A stretch of DNA of 64,000 nt from positions 280,524 to 344,523 of the forward strand of contig NZ_JACKTY010000020.1 in the NCBI RefSeq assembly GCF_025822605.1. The letters run 5' to 3'. The notes beneath the pieces were generated by a model. It was given only the letters and a program-made list of their open reading frames with translations, made no database searches and was not told the DNA's origin. Made by a program: the position numbers and the translations under genes. Origin of the DNA: Mycolicibacterium komossense. GTDB lineage: Bacteria > Actinomycetota > Actinomycetes > Mycobacteriales > Mycobacteriaceae. Each line of letters opens with the position of its first letter. Within the stretch, counting starts at the first letter, position 1. Of the stretch, positions 1-15,592 are shown one piece after another.

Positions 1-291
1 GCTCTCGTCGACGGGCTCACCCTCGACGATGACCTGCGCCAGTGCCTCGATGGTGGGGTGCCGGAAGGCGACCGTTGCGCTCAGGGTGACACCGGTCAGG
101 TCCTCGATATCCGACGCCATCGCCACCGCGTCGCGCGAGGACAGGCCGAGTTCGACCATCGGCGCGGATTCGTTGATCCCGTCCGGGGATTGGCCGGTGG
201 CAGTGCCCACCCAGTTGCGCAGCCACGCCCGCATCTCGGGGACGGACAGTTCGCCGCGCTTTTCTGTGGGAATCTCGTTCTGTTCAGACAT
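1..291 (-). CDS. pks13: Polyketide synthase Pks13, N-terminal fragment
   Basis: This is the first 97 codons of the condensase that joins two activated fatty acyl chains into the mycolic acid precursor; the rest lies beyond the left edge. The visible part is the N-terminal acyl carrier protein domain, with the phosphopantetheine attachment motif ELGLSS at residues 47-52 (Ser52 is the likely modified residue). The N-terminal ACP of Pks13 is known to receive the meromycoloyl chain from FadD32. The ATG at 289-291 begins MSEQNE. The next gene upstream on the same strand is fadD32, 58 bp away, which supports the assignment. Only the start is present, so completeness cannot be judged. Confidence 0.95.
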   Translation of the reverse strand, partial: MSEQNEIPTEKRGELSVPEMRAWLRNWVGTATGQSPDGINESAPMVELGLSSRDAVAMASDIEDLTGVTLSATVAFRHPTIEALAQVIVEGEPVDES

Positions 292-349
292 CGAAGGCCT
301 CACCTCGGGTCGAGCCTGACCTTCGGCTCGTCCATATGTATCTCTTGTG

Positions 350-2239
350 TTAGTCCGTCGCGTCGGGGAACGCGTTGGCGATCTTGCCGGTGCGCAGGCT
401 GCCGTCCAGATAGGCGGCCCGGCAGGCGCGACGGCCGATCTTGCCGCTGGAGGTCCGGGGGATAGCGCCCGCCGGGGTCAGCAGCACATCACGCACGGTG
501 ACGCCATGGCGCACCGCGATCGCCGCCCGAATGTCGTCGGCGATCGGCGCCTGATCGAGCTTGTGCGTGCCGGGGGCCCGCTCGCCGACGATCACCAGCT
601 GTTCGGAGGTGTCGTCGGGATCCCGTGTCAGACCCGAATGGGCGTTCTCGAACACCTCGTCGGGCAGCTGGTTGGCGGGCACGGAGAAGGCGGCGACGAA
701 ACCGGTGCGGATCGCCTTGGTCGACTCCTGCGCGGACCACTCCAGATCCTGCGGGTAGTGGTTGCGGCCGTCGATGATGACGAGGTCCTTGACTCGGCCG
801 GTGATGTAGAGCTCGCCTTCGTAGAAGGTGCCGTAGTCGCCGGTGCGCACCCACGTCGCGTCATCGGTGGCGCCTTCGGCATGCGACGGCTCGACCCGCG
901 ATTTGAGGATGTTCTTGAACGTCGCGAAGGTCTCGTCAGCCTTGCCCCAGTACCCGCTGCCCATGTTCTGGCCGCTGATCCAGACCTCACCGATCTGACC
1001 GTCCGGCAGCTCGGTGGCGGTCTCATGGTCGACGATGGCGGCCCACTCGGCCACCCCGACCTTGCCTGCGCCGGCCTGCGCGACGGCCGTCGGCGCGTCG
1101 GCGGGCACCTCCACGAAGCGGCCCTCGTTCAGCGCGGTCCGGTCGACGTGGATGATCTTCGGCTCCACACCCATCGGGGTGGTCGAGACGAACAGGGTGG
1201 CCTCGGCCAGTCCGTAGGACGGCTTGATCGCCTTCGGCTGGAACCCGTACGGACCGAACGCGTCGTTGAATTTACGCATCGACGCCGCCGACACGGGCTC
1301 GCTGCCGTTGAGGACGGCCTTGACCCTGGACAGGTCCAGTGGCTCGTCGCCGTCCTTGGGTACCCCGCGCGCGGCCGCGTGCTCGAAGGCGAAGTTCGGG
1401 GCCACCGACACCACACCGCCGGTGTCGTCAGGTTTGGCCGACATCTCCCGCATCCAACGCTCCGGGCGGCGGACGAAGGCGGCCGGCGTCATGAACACCA
1501 CGTAGTGGCCGATCATCGGCGGCAACATCACGGTGATCAGGCCCATATCGTGGAAGAACGGCAGCCAGGTCACACCCCGATCGCCCTCCTCGCCTTCCAG
1601 CGCCTCGATGACCTGGACGATGTTGGTCGCCATATTGAGGTGGGTGATCTCAACGCCGGTCGGGATGCGAGTCGACCCAGAGGTGTATTGCAGATAGGCA
1701 ACCGTGTCGACAGTCGCCTCCGGTTCCACCCACGTCGCGCCGACCTCATCGGGGATGGCGTCGACGGCGATGACGCGGGGCCGGTCCTTGGCGGGGCGGC
1801 TGCGGAAGAACTTGCGCACGCCTTCGGCGGCTTCCGTCGTGGTCAGGATCGCCGCGGGCCGGCAGTCGTCAAGGACGGCGTGCAGGCGGCCGACGTGACC
1901 GGGTTCACTCGGGTCGAACAGGGGAACAGCGATCCGGCCTGCGTACAGGGTGCCGAACATGGCCTTGAGGTACTCGAGGTTCTGCGGGCACAAGATCGCG
2001 ACGCGATCGCCTGGTGCGGTGACCTGCTGCAGACGGGCGCCGATGGCGCGGTTGCGAACGCTGAATTCGGCCCAGCGCAGATCACGGGCGACACCATCGC
2101 GCTCGGTGGAGAAATCCAAGAACCGGTAGGCCAGCTTGTCACCGCGAACCTTGGCCCAGCGCTCTACGTGACGAACAACGCTCGCGCTTTCGGGAAAGGT
2201 GATCCGTCCATTCTTGATGAAGGGGTTATGGAACGGCAT
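350..2239 (-). CDS. fadD32: Long-chain fatty-acid AMP ligase FadD32
   Basis: A 629-aa fatty-acyl-AMP ligase that activates the meromycolic acid as an adenylate and loads it onto the N-terminal ACP of Pks13. The adenylate-forming P-loop motif [11 protein letters not shown] is at residues 185-195. The Thr in place of the usual P-loop Lys is typical of FAAL enzymes. The C-terminal region has the GRIKDLVII-like signature (seen here as GRVKDLVII) and ends with the [11 protein letters not shown] segment. Length is close to the roughly 637 aa of the Mtb protein. It sits directly before pks13 on the same strand and is probably cotranscribed with it. The ATG at 2239 is followed by the family-typical start MPFHNPF. 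Confidence 0.95.
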   Translation of the reverse strand: MPFHNPFIKNGRITFPESASVVRHVERWAKVRGDKLAYRFLDFSTERDGVARDLRWAEFSVRNRAIGARLQQVTAPGDRVAILCPQNLEYLKAMFGTLYAGRIAVPLFDPSEPGHVGRLHAVLDDCRPAAILTTTEAAEGVRKFFRSRPAKDRPRVIAVDAIPDEVGATWVEPEATVDTVAYLQYTSGSTRIPTGVEITHLNMATNIVQVIEALEGEEGDRGVTWLPFFHDMGLITVMLPPMIGHYVVFMTPAAFVRRPERWMREMSAKPDDTGGVVSVAPNFAFEHAAARGVPKDGDEPLDLSRVKAVLNGSEPVSAASMRKFNDAFGPYGFQPKAIKPSYGLAEATLFVSTTPMGVEPKIIHVDRTALNEGRFVEVPADAPTAVAQAGAGKVGVAEWAAIVDHETATELPDGQIGEVWISGQNMGSGYWGKADETFATFKNILKSRVEPSHAEGATDDATWVRTGDYGTFYEGELYITGRVKDLVIIDGRNHYPQDLEWSAQESTKAIRTGFVAAFSVPANQLPDEVFENAHSGLTRDPDDTSEQLVIVGERAPGTHKLDQAPIADDIRAAIAVRHGVTVRDVLLTPAGAIPRTSSGKIGRRACRAAYLDGSLRTGKIANAFPDATD

Positions 2240-2451
2240 GCCATCTCCTGTCGAAGCACCTGTCGGGCAGCCTTGGCGGCTCCCTCGACTTCAGCCGCCG
2301 GTCACTAGCCCCAAACCTCACAGATGCTACAGAGGCCGAGGTGTTACCCGTCGGATCACCTGTCCGTAACGGCTGACCTATCCGGCTCTTATTTTCCTCT
2401 TAATGTTACGGGGCGTCGCGGCGACGGCCAAATCGGGCTTTGTCGAAGGGA

Positions 2452-3489
2452 CTAGCCGTGCTTGGGATGCGGGGCGTTGTCGATCAGGCCCTTCGCCCAC
2501 CCGACCGACCACACCGTGGCCGGCTGGCCGTCCAGATTCCAGAACTGCGGGGTGTTGTACAGCGCGTGCACGGGTTGCCCGGCACCACCGGCGAGTACTT
2601 CGAGCGTCTGGGGCAGCTGGGTGATGCTGAACGCCTCCTGCGGTGAGGCGCAGATCAGGTCGCCGGTCCCGCAGATCTGGTTGGTCCGGTCGTTGAGGGA
2701 GCCGAAACCGCCCGGCCGCGGACCCGTCATCGTCAGGCCCAGCGCCGACAGCGTCGGCACTTCCGCCAGCGTGATCTCGGCGCCCTGGCCCGGTGGATTC
2801 GGGCCGATATCCTGGCCCACGCCGGTCTGCCTGCGACCGTCGGCGATCAACGTCGTACCGAGGATCAGATCCTGGTCGACAGGACCCCGCCCATTGCCCA
2901 CGTCGCTAGCAATATCGCCCGCGATGATCGCGCCCTGTGAGAAGCCAAGCAGCACATAGCTTGTCAGCGGGCACTTGTTGTTCATATCGGTCATCGCCTT
3001 GACCGTCGTCCTGGTCCCCTCGGCACGGCTGTCGTTGTAGGACATCTGGTTGTCGGCGGAGAACGGGTTATGGAACTGCGCCGTGTAGGGCACGGTGTAG
3101 ATCTGCACGCGGTCGGCGCCGTACTGGGCGGCCAGCGGCCGGGTCACATTGCCCAGCAGTGACAGCGGGAACTGCGTCGGGTTGAACGGGTCGTCGGTCG
3201 GTGAGGACTCCCACGTGCCCGGAATCACCACCATCATGACGTCGGGGCAGCTGGCGTCCTGGAACGCAGGGCGCGGCTTACTGCCCGGTGTGGTGGTGGC
3301 CGACGTCGGCGGCAGCGCGGTCGGCGGAATGGCCGTCGGCGACGACTCGGGGCGCCGGACGATCACCACGACGACGGCGACGATCAGAGCGACCACGACG
3401 GCCACCGCGGCAGCGGCGACCAGGCCGAGGATGCGGTGGCGGCGACGTTGTGCTGACCGGGACCGGGAGTTCCGGGGTTTCCTACTCAT
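2452..3489 (-). CDS. Cutinase-like envelope lipase/thioesterase (Rv3802c type)
   Basis: A 345-aa serine esterase of the cutinase family. An Arg-rich start is followed by one membrane anchor (about residues 20-44), a Thr/Pro-rich linker and the alpha/beta-hydrolase domain. The nucleophile elbow GFSQG is at residues 182-186, with Ser184 as nucleophile. The Mtb homologue is essential and has phospholipase A/thioesterase activity in the envelope; the same role is inferred here. The start codon overlaps the stop of the upstream lipoprotein gene (TGATG), so the two are translationally coupled. The gap to fadD32 is about 210 bp, so fadD32 may have its own promoter. Confidence 0.9.
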   Translation of the reverse strand: MSRKPRNSRSRSAQRRRHRILGLVAAAAVAVVVALIVAVVVVIVRRPESSPTAIPPTALPPTSATTTPGSKPRPAFQDASCPDVMMVVIPGTWESSPTDDPFNPTQFPLSLLGNVTRPLAAQYGADRVQIYTVPYTAQFHNPFSADNQMSYNDSRAEGTRTTVKAMTDMNNKCPLTSYVLLGFSQGAIIAGDIASDVGNGRGPVDQDLILGTTLIADGRRQTGVGQDIGPNPPGQGAEITLAEVPTLSALGLTMTGPRPGGFGSLNDRTNQICGTGDLICASPQEAFSITQLPQTLEVLAGGAGQPVHALYNTPQFWNLDGQPATVWSVGWAKGLIDNAPHPKHG

Positions 3490-4010
3490 CAGGGGCTGTG
3501 TTCTCCAGAGCAGAGTTGTTCGGTGGCAATGCGGATGTACTGGGCGGTCGCATCGCGCACCTGCGCGGCCATGGAGGTCATGGCCGCGGACGGATTCATA
3601 TCGTGGACATCACCACGAACCAGCGGGAAAACGAAATCCCACACCCCCTGGTCGCTCTGGCCGGCGGCCCGGGCCTGGCAGACGTAGGAACCGATCGACA
3701 GAGCCATCAGGTCGTTGGACCGGTGCACCCCGGCGCTGAACAACGCATCGAGATAGGCCCGCTGTTCGGATGTCACGTTGAAGTTGATGGTCCCGGGGCC
3801 GCCGGAGGGACCTGCCGGATTGGGCTGACCGGGATCTGCCTGAGCGTTGTCACCGCTGGGCGGCGCGGCGGTGGTCGTCACGTCTTCACCTGACCCACAG
3901 CCGCTCAACAGCACGGCAGCCGCGGCCCCGACCAGACACCCCAGAAGCAGGGGCGGTACCGGCGCCCTGCGGGGTAGCCCGCGCAGCGACGATCGGTCCG
4001 AGTGCAGCAC
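3489..4010 (-). CDS. DUF732-domain lipoprotein
   Basis: A 173-aa predicted lipoprotein. A basic N-terminus and hydrophobic stretch are followed by the lipobox LSGC near residue 38, then a low-complexity Thr/Ala/Gly/Pro linker. The C-terminal half resembles DUF732, a small mycobacterial secreted domain, with the pattern typical of that family (QRAYLDAL..., Cys pair VCQAR and EQLC). The function of DUF732 is unknown. The gene lies between MPT51 and the Rv3802c-type lipase and is coupled to the latter. I do not recognise an Mtb gene at this position. Start could be slightly internal, but the signal sequence fixes the region. Confidence 0.8.
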   Translation of the reverse strand: MLHSDRSSLRGLPRRAPVPPLLLGCLVGAAAAVLLSGCGSGEDVTTTAAPPSGDNAQADPGQPNPAGPSGGPGTINFNVTSEQRAYLDALFSAGVHRSNDLMALSIGSYVCQARAAGQSDQGVWDFVFPLVRGDVHDMNPSAAMTSMAAQVRDATAQYIRIATEQLCSGEHSP

Positions 4011-4101
4011 TCCTTCACGGTACCGGGTCCAATCGCTCGCTCCTCAGCGGAGAAAAGCGCCCCGCATCGGTCGCTCGCCGGCCGCGGTTCGACTGACCCG
4101 G

Positions 4102-4998
4102 TCAGGCGATGGCGGCGGCCAGGTCGCCGGACATCGCGCCCAGCTGCGCCGACCAGGAGCCCCAGTCGTGCTGGCCGCCGGTCGGGAAGTCGAAGTGCCC
4201 ATTGGAACCGCCGTTGGAGCGGTACGACGTGTAGAACGTTCGGTTGCTGCCCTGGGCCTGATCGCAGTAGCCGATCATCGCCGCCGGATCACTGCAGGTC
4301 AGAGTCTGCGGACTGTAGATCCACAACCGGGTGTTGTTATCGACCAGCAGCTGCGAGTGCACGTTCGGGTCATGCCACTTCCACCGGCCGAACTGCGGCG
4401 GACCCCACATCAGGTTCGTGTCCACGCCGCCGTACTGCATCATCCCGTCGTGCAGCGCGCCGTTGAGGAAGGTGTTCGACGGATACAGGAACCCCGACAT
4501 GGACCCGGCGTAGCGGAACCGGTTCGGGTAGAACTCAGCCAGCGTCACCGCCCCGGTGCCGCCCTGAGCGGCACCGACGATCGCATGCCCGCCCGGCGCC
4601 AGGCCCTTGTTGGCGGCCAGCCAGTCCGGCAGCTCCGAGGACAGGAACGTCTCCCACTGCTTGGAGCCGTCCTGCTCCCAGTTCGTGTACAGGCTGAAAG
4701 CACCGCTGGCCGGGGCGACCACCGAGATGCCTTTGCCGGCGAGGGTGTTCATCGCGTTGCCTGCCGTCACCCAGTTGCTCACGTCCGGACCCGCGTTGAA
4801 CGCATCCAGCAGGAACACCGCGTGCGGACCGCCGCCCTGGAACGCCACCGGGATATCCCGGCCCATCGCCGCCGACGGCACCTGCAGGTACTCGACTTCG
4901 GCCGCCTGCGCGGGAGCCACGGCGACACTCCACATGGTGCCGACCAACAGCACGGTGCACATCATCCGCGCCACGTTCGACAGCAGCCTGTTACTCAC
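4102..4998 (-). CDS. fbpD: MPT51/MPB51 antigen (FbpD), non-catalytic antigen 85 paralogue
   Basis: A 298-aa secreted protein of the antigen 85 fold. A signal peptide of about 32 residues ends near AQAA, before EVEYLQV. The nucleophile position of the active enzymes (GLSMAG) reads GAAQGG here at residues 142-147, so the catalytic Ser is missing. MPT51 of Mtb shows the same loss and is thought to bind carbohydrate or fibronectin rather than transfer mycolates. It follows fbpA on the same strand, but a strong hairpin at 5084-5115 separates them, so it may be transcribed partly on its own. Confidence 0.93.
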   Translation of the reverse strand: MSNRLLSNVARMMCTVLLVGTMWSVAVAPAQAAEVEYLQVPSAAMGRDIPVAFQGGGPHAVFLLDAFNAGPDVSNWVTAGNAMNTLAGKGISVVAPASGAFSLYTNWEQDGSKQWETFLSSELPDWLAANKGLAPGGHAIVGAAQGGTGAVTLAEFYPNRFRYAGSMSGFLYPSNTFLNGALHDGMMQYGGVDTNLMWGPPQFGRWKWHDPNVHSQLLVDNNTRLWIYSPQTLTCSDPAAMIGYCDQAQGSNRTFYTSYRSNGGSNGHFDFPTGGQHDWGSWSAQLGAMSGDLAAAIA

Positions 4999-5083
4999 CT
5001 GGCAGATCCCCTCGCTGGTCTGAATGGTTCGGCCCCGTCCGCAGGTAGTGAATCACATCACGATAAAGAGCCGCTGACGAACA

Positions 5084-5115
5084 ACGGCGGCGCCCCCATC
5101 GGGAGGCGCCGCCGT
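5084..5115 (-). terminator. Hairpin downstream of fbpA
   Basis: A perfect 11-bp stem (ACGGCGGCGCC with GGCGCCGCCGT) around a 10-nt loop, 24 bp past the fbpA stop and before fbpD. There is no clear U tract, which is usual for mycobacterial intrinsic terminators. It may terminate or attenuate fbpA transcription. Confidence 0.65.
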
Positions 5116-5138
5116 CGTCGTCAAAGCGTCGAGAAGTC

Positions 5139-6314
<1,176 letters not shown>

Positions 6315-6332
6315 TCACCAACCGGCCCTTAA

Positions 6333-7406
<1,074 letters not shown>

Positions 7407-7551
7407 TTAGTGTCGCGGCTTCTTTTCGGAAGAAGACATCCGTGGCACAGCTCGCGGTTCGGTGCGTGAGTGCACACACCTGACTGGGTATCGCTTCGGC
7501 ATGTCTGCAGCGTTACCGATCGGAAGCCCCGTCAGCTAACGCTGAGTATCG

Positions 7552-9606
7552 CTAGGGTCCCGTTGCCGGTAAGCCAGTGTAAGGGGTCTCGGACGGTGCC
7601 GGTTCCGGCAGCCCGCAGCGGATCAATTCGTATTCAGGCACCCGATCGATCCGGTATTTGGTGAATTCGTAGGCGTGCAACAGGCTGGACAGGAATCTGC
7701 GCGGGGTCACCGGGCCGCGCATAGCCGACAGCAGAGCGTCGGTGGCAGGGCATTTGAGTGCCGCCTCGGCCTCTTTGATCCAGCCCTCGTCCAGATAGGG
7801 CGGGACATAAGGATGCTCCTTGAAGAACGGCCCCTCGGCGACGGCCCAGTCCGGGAAGAGGTTCTTGTCGTGGCCGATCCGGCCATCGTCAAGACGGGCC
7901 GTATGTGCCGCCAGCGGGTTTGCCAGACCGATCTGGTCGATCACTCTGACATCGAGCCCGACATTCATGCCGAGCATGCCGAGATTGGTGAAAAAGACTG
8001 TGTGCGGGCCGATGTAGTGGGTCGGTGCCGGAACACCAGGCGGCGGCAGCGGGGGTGGGTAGGCCGGCACCACATCCCACTGGTCGTAGTTGCCGGACGG
8101 CAGCAGCAGCGCCCCGTCGGGGGTGTTGTTCAGCGCGACCAGCACGGCCCGCATCCGGGGGTAGTCCAGGTAGTCGGCGGCGGTCAGCGGATGCGCGTGG
8201 CCGGTGGCCTGCGAGTAGAACCGGCGCTCGTCGACGATCCCGGAATAGCTCACCTTGGTGCCGTCGGACCCCAGTCCCGGGGAGTTGGCCGCCCAGACCG
8301 ACCAGCCGGCGATCGCCACCCACAGCGCCGCCGTCGCGCCGGCCAGGACGTAGCCGGTCCTACGGGAGAATCGCGTTCCGTCGGGCGCCAAGATGGGGAT
8401 GACGGCCACCGGCGCAAGCATGCAAAACACGGGTGCCAGCAAAACCCGGCCGTGCATAAAGTCCCCGCCCTGGCGGATCCAGTAAATGCCCTGGAGCAGC
8501 CCACTGACGACGAAGAAAATTACGATGGCGGGCGGGCTCTGGATGGTCCGGGCAAGCCTGCCGCGGCCAGTCGGTACGCCATGGTGCAGCCACCACGGGC
8601 GCGCCCGCGTCGCGACCAGGACCAGTCCGAGACCGACCAGCAGAGCCGCCGGGACCCACAGCAGATACGGGGCGTTGAAATTGGTCAGATAGATCATGCC
8701 CTGCGACCACTTCGCGCCCGTAGCATCTTTGGCGACGGCCGTACCCGGCACGATCAGGCCGTAGTAGCCCATCCGGAAAATCTGATAGCCCACCGGCAGC
8801 AGTCCGCCGGCCACCACGATCAGCACCCGTCTGCGCCAGCCGCGTGCTGCGATCAGCATCATCACCAGCGCCAGGCCGCCGATCAGGGCGAGTTCGGGGC
8901 GAACCAGGACGCTCAGTCCGGCGACGAAGGCGAGCGCGGCAGTGAACCAGCGCCCGACGCCGTGGGCATCGGCGGTTGTGCCCCTGCGGATTTCGTCGAT
9001 GCGCGGACCCTGCGACCAGCAGACCAGCATCCACCACAGCAGGCCGAGGTAGGCGCACACCAGGCCGTTCTCCAGGCCCGACGTCGCGAAATCCCGGGCC
9101 GGTGGAATCGCGATGTAGACCAGGGCGCCGGCCGGGAGCAGCAGCGCACGCCTGCCCTGCAGGCTGGGTGCGTACAGCCGGGCGGCGCCGAGCATCAGCA
9201 GGATGATGCCAATGACGCTGAGACTCAGCGCCAGGACGAGAACCACGTACTCCAGCCGAGCCGGGCCGCCCACCCAGCCGCCGAGATAGGCCAGGTAGCT
9301 CCATACCGTCGAGGTGTTGGCCTCGACCCGCTCGCCCTTGTTGAACACCGGGCCGTTTCCGGCCAGCAGATTGCGCACCGTGCGCAGCACGATGAGGCCG
9401 TCGTCGGCGATCCACCGTCGCTGCCAGGCACCCCACCCGAACAGCGCCCCGACCACGATCACGCCGAGCCACAGGCTCAGCCGCGCCGACAGAGAGAACG
9501 GGAACGCCGGCCCCAACGCCGACGACCGCGGACGACGAGGGGGCGGCCCGGCCGCCGGCGTGGGTGGGCCGGGCGGCTGGCCACTGACGGGCGCACGGCG
9601 GATCAC
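7552..9606 (-). CDS. aftB: Arabinofuranosyltransferase AftB
   Basis: A polytopic GT-C membrane enzyme that adds the terminal beta-1,2-linked arabinofuranose to arabinogalactan, the site for mycolylation, using decaprenyl-phosphoryl-arabinose. The N-terminal catalytic loop contains the conserved WIADDGLIVLRTVRNL and NTSTVWSYL segments after the first membrane helix. About ten hydrophobic helices precede a periplasmic C-terminal domain. The open frame runs into ubiA; a GTG at 9606 (VIRRAPV) gives 684 aa without overlap and is chosen, but a later start nearer the first helix is possible. The adjacent ubiA gene makes the same donor pathway. Confidence 0.92.
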   Translation of the reverse strand: MIRRAPVSGQPPGPPTPAAGPPPRRPRSSALGPAFPFSLSARLSLWLGVIVVGALFGWGAWQRRWIADDGLIVLRTVRNLLAGNGPVFNKGERVEANTSTVWSYLAYLGGWVGGPARLEYVVLVLALSLSVIGIILLMLGAARLYAPSLQGRRALLLPAGALVYIAIPPARDFATSGLENGLVCAYLGLLWWMLVCWSQGPRIDEIRRGTTADAHGVGRWFTAALAFVAGLSVLVRPELALIGGLALVMMLIAARGWRRRVLIVVAGGLLPVGYQIFRMGYYGLIVPGTAVAKDATGAKWSQGMIYLTNFNAPYLLWVPAALLVGLGLVLVATRARPWWLHHGVPTGRGRLARTIQSPPAIVIFFVVSGLLQGIYWIRQGGDFMHGRVLLAPVFCMLAPVAVIPILAPDGTRFSRRTGYVLAGATAALWVAIAGWSVWAANSPGLGSDGTKVSYSGIVDERRFYSQATGHAHPLTAADYLDYPRMRAVLVALNNTPDGALLLPSGNYDQWDVVPAYPPPLPPPGVPAPTHYIGPHTVFFTNLGMLGMNVGLDVRVIDQIGLANPLAAHTARLDDGRIGHDKNLFPDWAVAEGPFFKEHPYVPPYLDEGWIKEAEAALKCPATDALLSAMRGPVTPRRFLSSLLHAYEFTKYRIDRVPEYELIRCGLPEPAPSETPYTGLPATGP

Positions 9607-9649
9607 CGGCGCGGTCGGGCCGGACTTGGGAATTACCCCAGTGGGCAGG

Positions 9650-10564
9650 TCAGCCGAAGTAGACCGCGGCACCGACGGTTCCCAGCAGAACGACTCCCAG
9701 CAGCTGCAACACCCGGTCCCGCAGGACGATCTCCTCGGGTTCACCGGCCAGGCCGCCGTCGATGTCGACGGCGTAGCGCAGGATCGCGATGGTGAAGGGC
9801 ACGATCGTCACCGCCCACCACGAGCCGCCGGCGTCGTCGCGCTCGAACGCAAACAGGCTGTAGCAGATGACCACCGCCGTGGCCGACAACGTCCAGACGA
9901 ACCGCAGGTAGCTGCTGGTATAGCTCTCCAGCGATTTGCGGATCTTGGCGCCGGTGCGCTCGGCGAGCTGGAGTTCGGCATAGCGCTTGCCCGCCGCCAT
10001 GAACAGCGCTCCGAAGGCCATCACCAACAGGAACCATTGCGACAGCGGGATATTCGCCGCGACACCGCCGGCGATCGCGCGGATCAGGAAGCCGGAGGAG
10101 ACGATGCAGATGTCGAGCACGGCCTGGTGCTTGAGGCCGAAGCAGTAGGCCAACTGGATCGCGATGTAGATCGCCATCACCACAGTGAGGTTGGGGGTGA
10201 CGAACCAGGAAATCGCCAGCGATGCCACGCCGAGCACAACGGCCAGCACGTAGGCCAGCGACTCCGGCACGACACCGGCCGCGATGGGCCGGTACCGCTT
10301 CGTCGGGTGCGCCCGGTCGGCTTCGACGTCGCGGGCGTCGTTGATCAGGTACACACACGACGCGGCCAGACAGAACACCACGAACGCGATGCTGACCTTG
10401 AGCAGGACCTGGCCGTAGTCGTAGCCGATGTCGCTGCCCAGCGCGGCCAGTGGCGCGGCGAAGACCAGCAGGTTCTTCACCCACTGTCGTGGGCGCAGCG
10501 CCTTGATGATGCCGACCGGCAGATTCTTCGGGGGCCCGAGGACCGGCGCCGCTTCCTCACTCAC
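9650..10564 (-). CDS. ubiA: Decaprenyl-phosphate phosphoribosyltransferase UbiA
   Basis: A 304-aa UbiA-superfamily membrane enzyme that transfers phosphoribose from PRPP to decaprenyl phosphate, the first committed step to decaprenyl-phosphoryl-arabinose. The first Asp-rich motif is seen as LINDARDVEADR, followed by HPTKRYRPIAAG; a second Asp-containing region is AVDIDGG near the C-terminus. Eight to nine membrane helices are evident. It stands between the PAP2 phosphatase gene and aftB, matching Rv3806c. ATG at 10564 starts MSEEAAPV. Confidence 0.94.
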   Translation of the reverse strand: MSEEAAPVLGPPKNLPVGIIKALRPRQWVKNLLVFAAPLAALGSDIGYDYGQVLLKVSIAFVVFCLAASCVYLINDARDVEADRAHPTKRYRPIAAGVVPESLAYVLAVVLGVASLAISWFVTPNLTVVMAIYIAIQLAYCFGLKHQAVLDICIVSSGFLIRAIAGGVAANIPLSQWFLLVMAFGALFMAAGKRYAELQLAERTGAKIRKSLESYTSSYLRFVWTLSATAVVICYSLFAFERDDAGGSWWAVTIVPFTIAILRYAVDIDGGLAGEPEEIVLRDRVLQLLGVVLLGTVGAAVYFG

Positions 10565-10594
10565 TCAAGGCTCCTTTGTCACGGGCGACCGTCA

Positions 10595-11126
10595 TCAGTG
10601 TCCTACGCCCCGGCCGCCAACCCGGGAGGCGAGCGCCGCGATTCCCTTCGCGACCACCGCGCCGACCACCACACCGGCAGCGACGTCACTGGGATAGTGC
10701 ACGCCGAGCACCATTCGTGACAACGCCATGGGCGGGACCAGCACGACCGGCAGCGGCCGTCCGGTGGCCTGTCCGATCAGAATCGCCGCTGCGGTGGTCG
10801 AGGTGGCGTGCGCCGACGGGAAGCTGAGCTTGCTCGGTACTCCGACGTTGACGATGACCGCCGGATCATGCGGACGGGGCCTGCGGACGACTCGCTTGAT
10901 CAGCACGGCAGCAGCGTGCGCCGTGAAGGTTCCAACCCCGGCCACGATCCACTGCCTGCGCCGGTGCGGCTGCCGCAGGGCGCCGAGCGCGGACACGGCT
11001 AGCCAGCCGAGGCTGTGCTCGCCGAAGTACGACATCGCGCGGGCGACCGGCAGTACGCCGGGCCTGCCGACCAGAGCTGACTGCACCGAGACCAGCAGCG
11101 CGACTTCACCGCCGGGCGAACCCGGC

Positions 11127-11134
<8 letters not shown>
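10595..11134 (-). CDS. PAP2-family phosphatase (Rv3807c type)
   Basis: A 179-aa membrane phosphatase with all three PAP2 motifs: KRVVRRPRP, PSAHAT and SRMVLGVHYPSD, the last two carrying the catalytic His residues. Its position between ubiA and glfT2 suggests it removes the 5-phosphate from decaprenyl-phosphoryl-5-phosphoribose, the product of UbiA; that is the accepted proposal for Rv3807c, but the reaction is inferred here from context. The start overlaps the end of glfT2 by 8 bp, which implies coupled translation. Confidence 0.88.
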
Positions 11135-14305
<3,171 letters not shown>

Positions 14306-14485
14306 CTAGGGTATCCGACCCGGTGGCCGGACCCTCCTCGCAGAGCCTCTAGTGGATCAAGGTCGCGATTCCCTCACGATTCGGTCTCGTACCTCTAGAC
14401 ACACCAGTCACACCCGTACCATCGGACACGTACCTATCTCCACATAGCCATCCATCACACGTAGTCAGATATTGAGGAGACTTCC

Positions 14486-15436
14486 GTGCCTAACCGACGG
14501 AGACGCAAGCTCTCGACAGCCATGAGCGCAGTCGCCGCCCTGGCAGTCGCAAGTCCATTTGCCGTGGTCGCTGTGTCTGAGCTGGCCGCAGACGCCAAGC
14601 CCGCACCACAGAGCGTCGATTTCACCCAGGCGGCGGTGGTCACCGACCTGCCCAACGAGCTGTTGTCCGCACTCTCGCAGGGCCTGTCGCAGTTCGGCGT
14701 CAGCCTGCCGCCACTGCCGACCGGCCTGAGCCCGGCCGGTGCGCAGCCGATCAGCGCGGGACCGGCCCTGACCACACCGGGGCTGGGTGTGCCCGGCCTG
14801 ACCAATCCGGCGTTGGCCGCCCCTGGGCTGAACAGCCCCGGCCTGACCAGCCCTGGCCTGACGACACCCGGTCTGACCACGCCCGGCCTGACGACGCCCG
14901 GCCTGACCAATCCGGCGCTCACCAATCCGGCGCTGACGCTGCCTAGCGCGACGACACCCGGTCTGACCACGCCCGGCCTGACCACACCCGGCCTGACCAC
15001 ACCCGGTCTGACCACACCCGGCCTCACGACACCCGGCCTCACCACACCCGGCCTCACCACACCCGGCCTCACGACACCCGGCCTCACCACACCCGGCCTC
15101 ACGACGCCCGACCTGACGGTTCCCGGCGCAGTGGGCACCACCCCGGGCCTCGGACTCGGGTTAGCGAACGAACAGCCGATCAGCTCCCCGACCGGCCTGG
15201 ACCCGATGGCGGGCACCTATCCGATCCTCGGCGATCCGTCACTGGGGCTGGGCACACCTGCGCCGGCCTCCGGCGGCATCGTCAGCGATCTCAGCAGCGC
15301 TGCTCAGCAGCTCGGCGCGGGCCAGGCGATCGACCTGCTCAAGGGCGTGCTGATGCCCTCGATCATGGGCGCCATCCAATCAGCGGCACCTGCGGCCGCC
15401 GCGGCGGCACCTGCCGCGCCGGCTGCGGCCGGGTAA
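14486..15436 (+). CDS. erp: Exported repetitive protein Erp
   Basis: A 316-aa exported surface protein. The signal peptide (about residues 1-36) is followed by a conserved N-terminal domain, a central run of PGLTT-type pentapeptides and a C-terminal domain ending in an Ala-rich hydrophobic tail. Erp is a virulence and envelope-integrity factor in Mtb and affects growth and colony form in fast growers; repeat number varies between species. ATG at 14486 follows AGGAG at 14474-14478. It is divergent from glf across 186 bp that should hold both promoters. A strong hairpin follows the stop. Confidence 0.94.
   Translation: MPNRRRRKLSTAMSAVAALAVASPFAVVAVSELAADAKPAPQSVDFTQAAVVTDLPNELLSALSQGLSQFGVSLPPLPTGLSPAGAQPISAGPALTTPGLGVPGLTNPALAAPGLNSPGLTSPGLTTPGLTTPGLTTPGLTNPALTNPALTLPSATTPGLTTPGLTTPGLTTPGLTTPGLTTPGLTTPGLTTPGLTTPGLTTPGLTTPDLTVPGAVGTTPGLGLGLANEQPISSPTGLDPMAGTYPILGDPSLGLGTPAPASGGIVSDLSSAAQQLGAGQAIDLLKGVLMPSIMGAIQSAAPAAAAAAPAAPAAAG
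14841..15120 (+). repeat. PGLTT coding repeat of erp
   Basis: 15-bp units encode PGLTT or close variants. Three uninterrupted PGLTT copies occur near 14858-14907, then a PALTN/PALTL spacer, then ten consecutive PGLTT copies from about 14956 to 15105, ending in PDLTV. Units differ at third positions, so the array is not freshly expanded. Confidence 0.9.
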
Positions 15437-15437
15437 G

Positions 15438-15524
15438 ACCTGCTACAAGACGGCACCGCAGGGTGGGCTGATCCCCGTCCCCCCTCGCGATCGAGCCCAA
15501 CCGCCCTGCGGTGCCGTTGCAGGT
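15438..15524 (+). terminator. Long hairpin after erp
   Basis: A perfect 14-bp inverted repeat (ACGGCACCGCAGGG at 15450-15463, CCCTGCGGTGCCGT at 15504-15517), with outer arms ACCTGC/GCAGGT at 15438 and 15519. It starts 2 bp after the erp stop and probably terminates erp. No U tract is present. Confidence 0.7.
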
Positions 15525-15592
15525 TTCACTTTCTTCACATCCGTATCGTGTCGAAACACTGGCATCAACTGACACATACGTAACATCAGCCC

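Noticed and set aside
347..2308. 653-codon plus-strand frame opposite fadD32
   Set aside because: Antisense of a conserved high-GC gene; composition is Arg/Gly/His-rich and no family is seen.
7675..9795. 706-codon plus-strand frame opposite aftB
   Set aside because: Gln/Arg/His-rich antisense frame without membrane helices or known domain.
14455..15216. Minus-strand frame with VRPGV repeats opposite erp
   Set aside because: It is the antisense reading of the PGLTT repeats; the 15-bp period keeps it open. The plus-strand gene has a signal peptide and known family.
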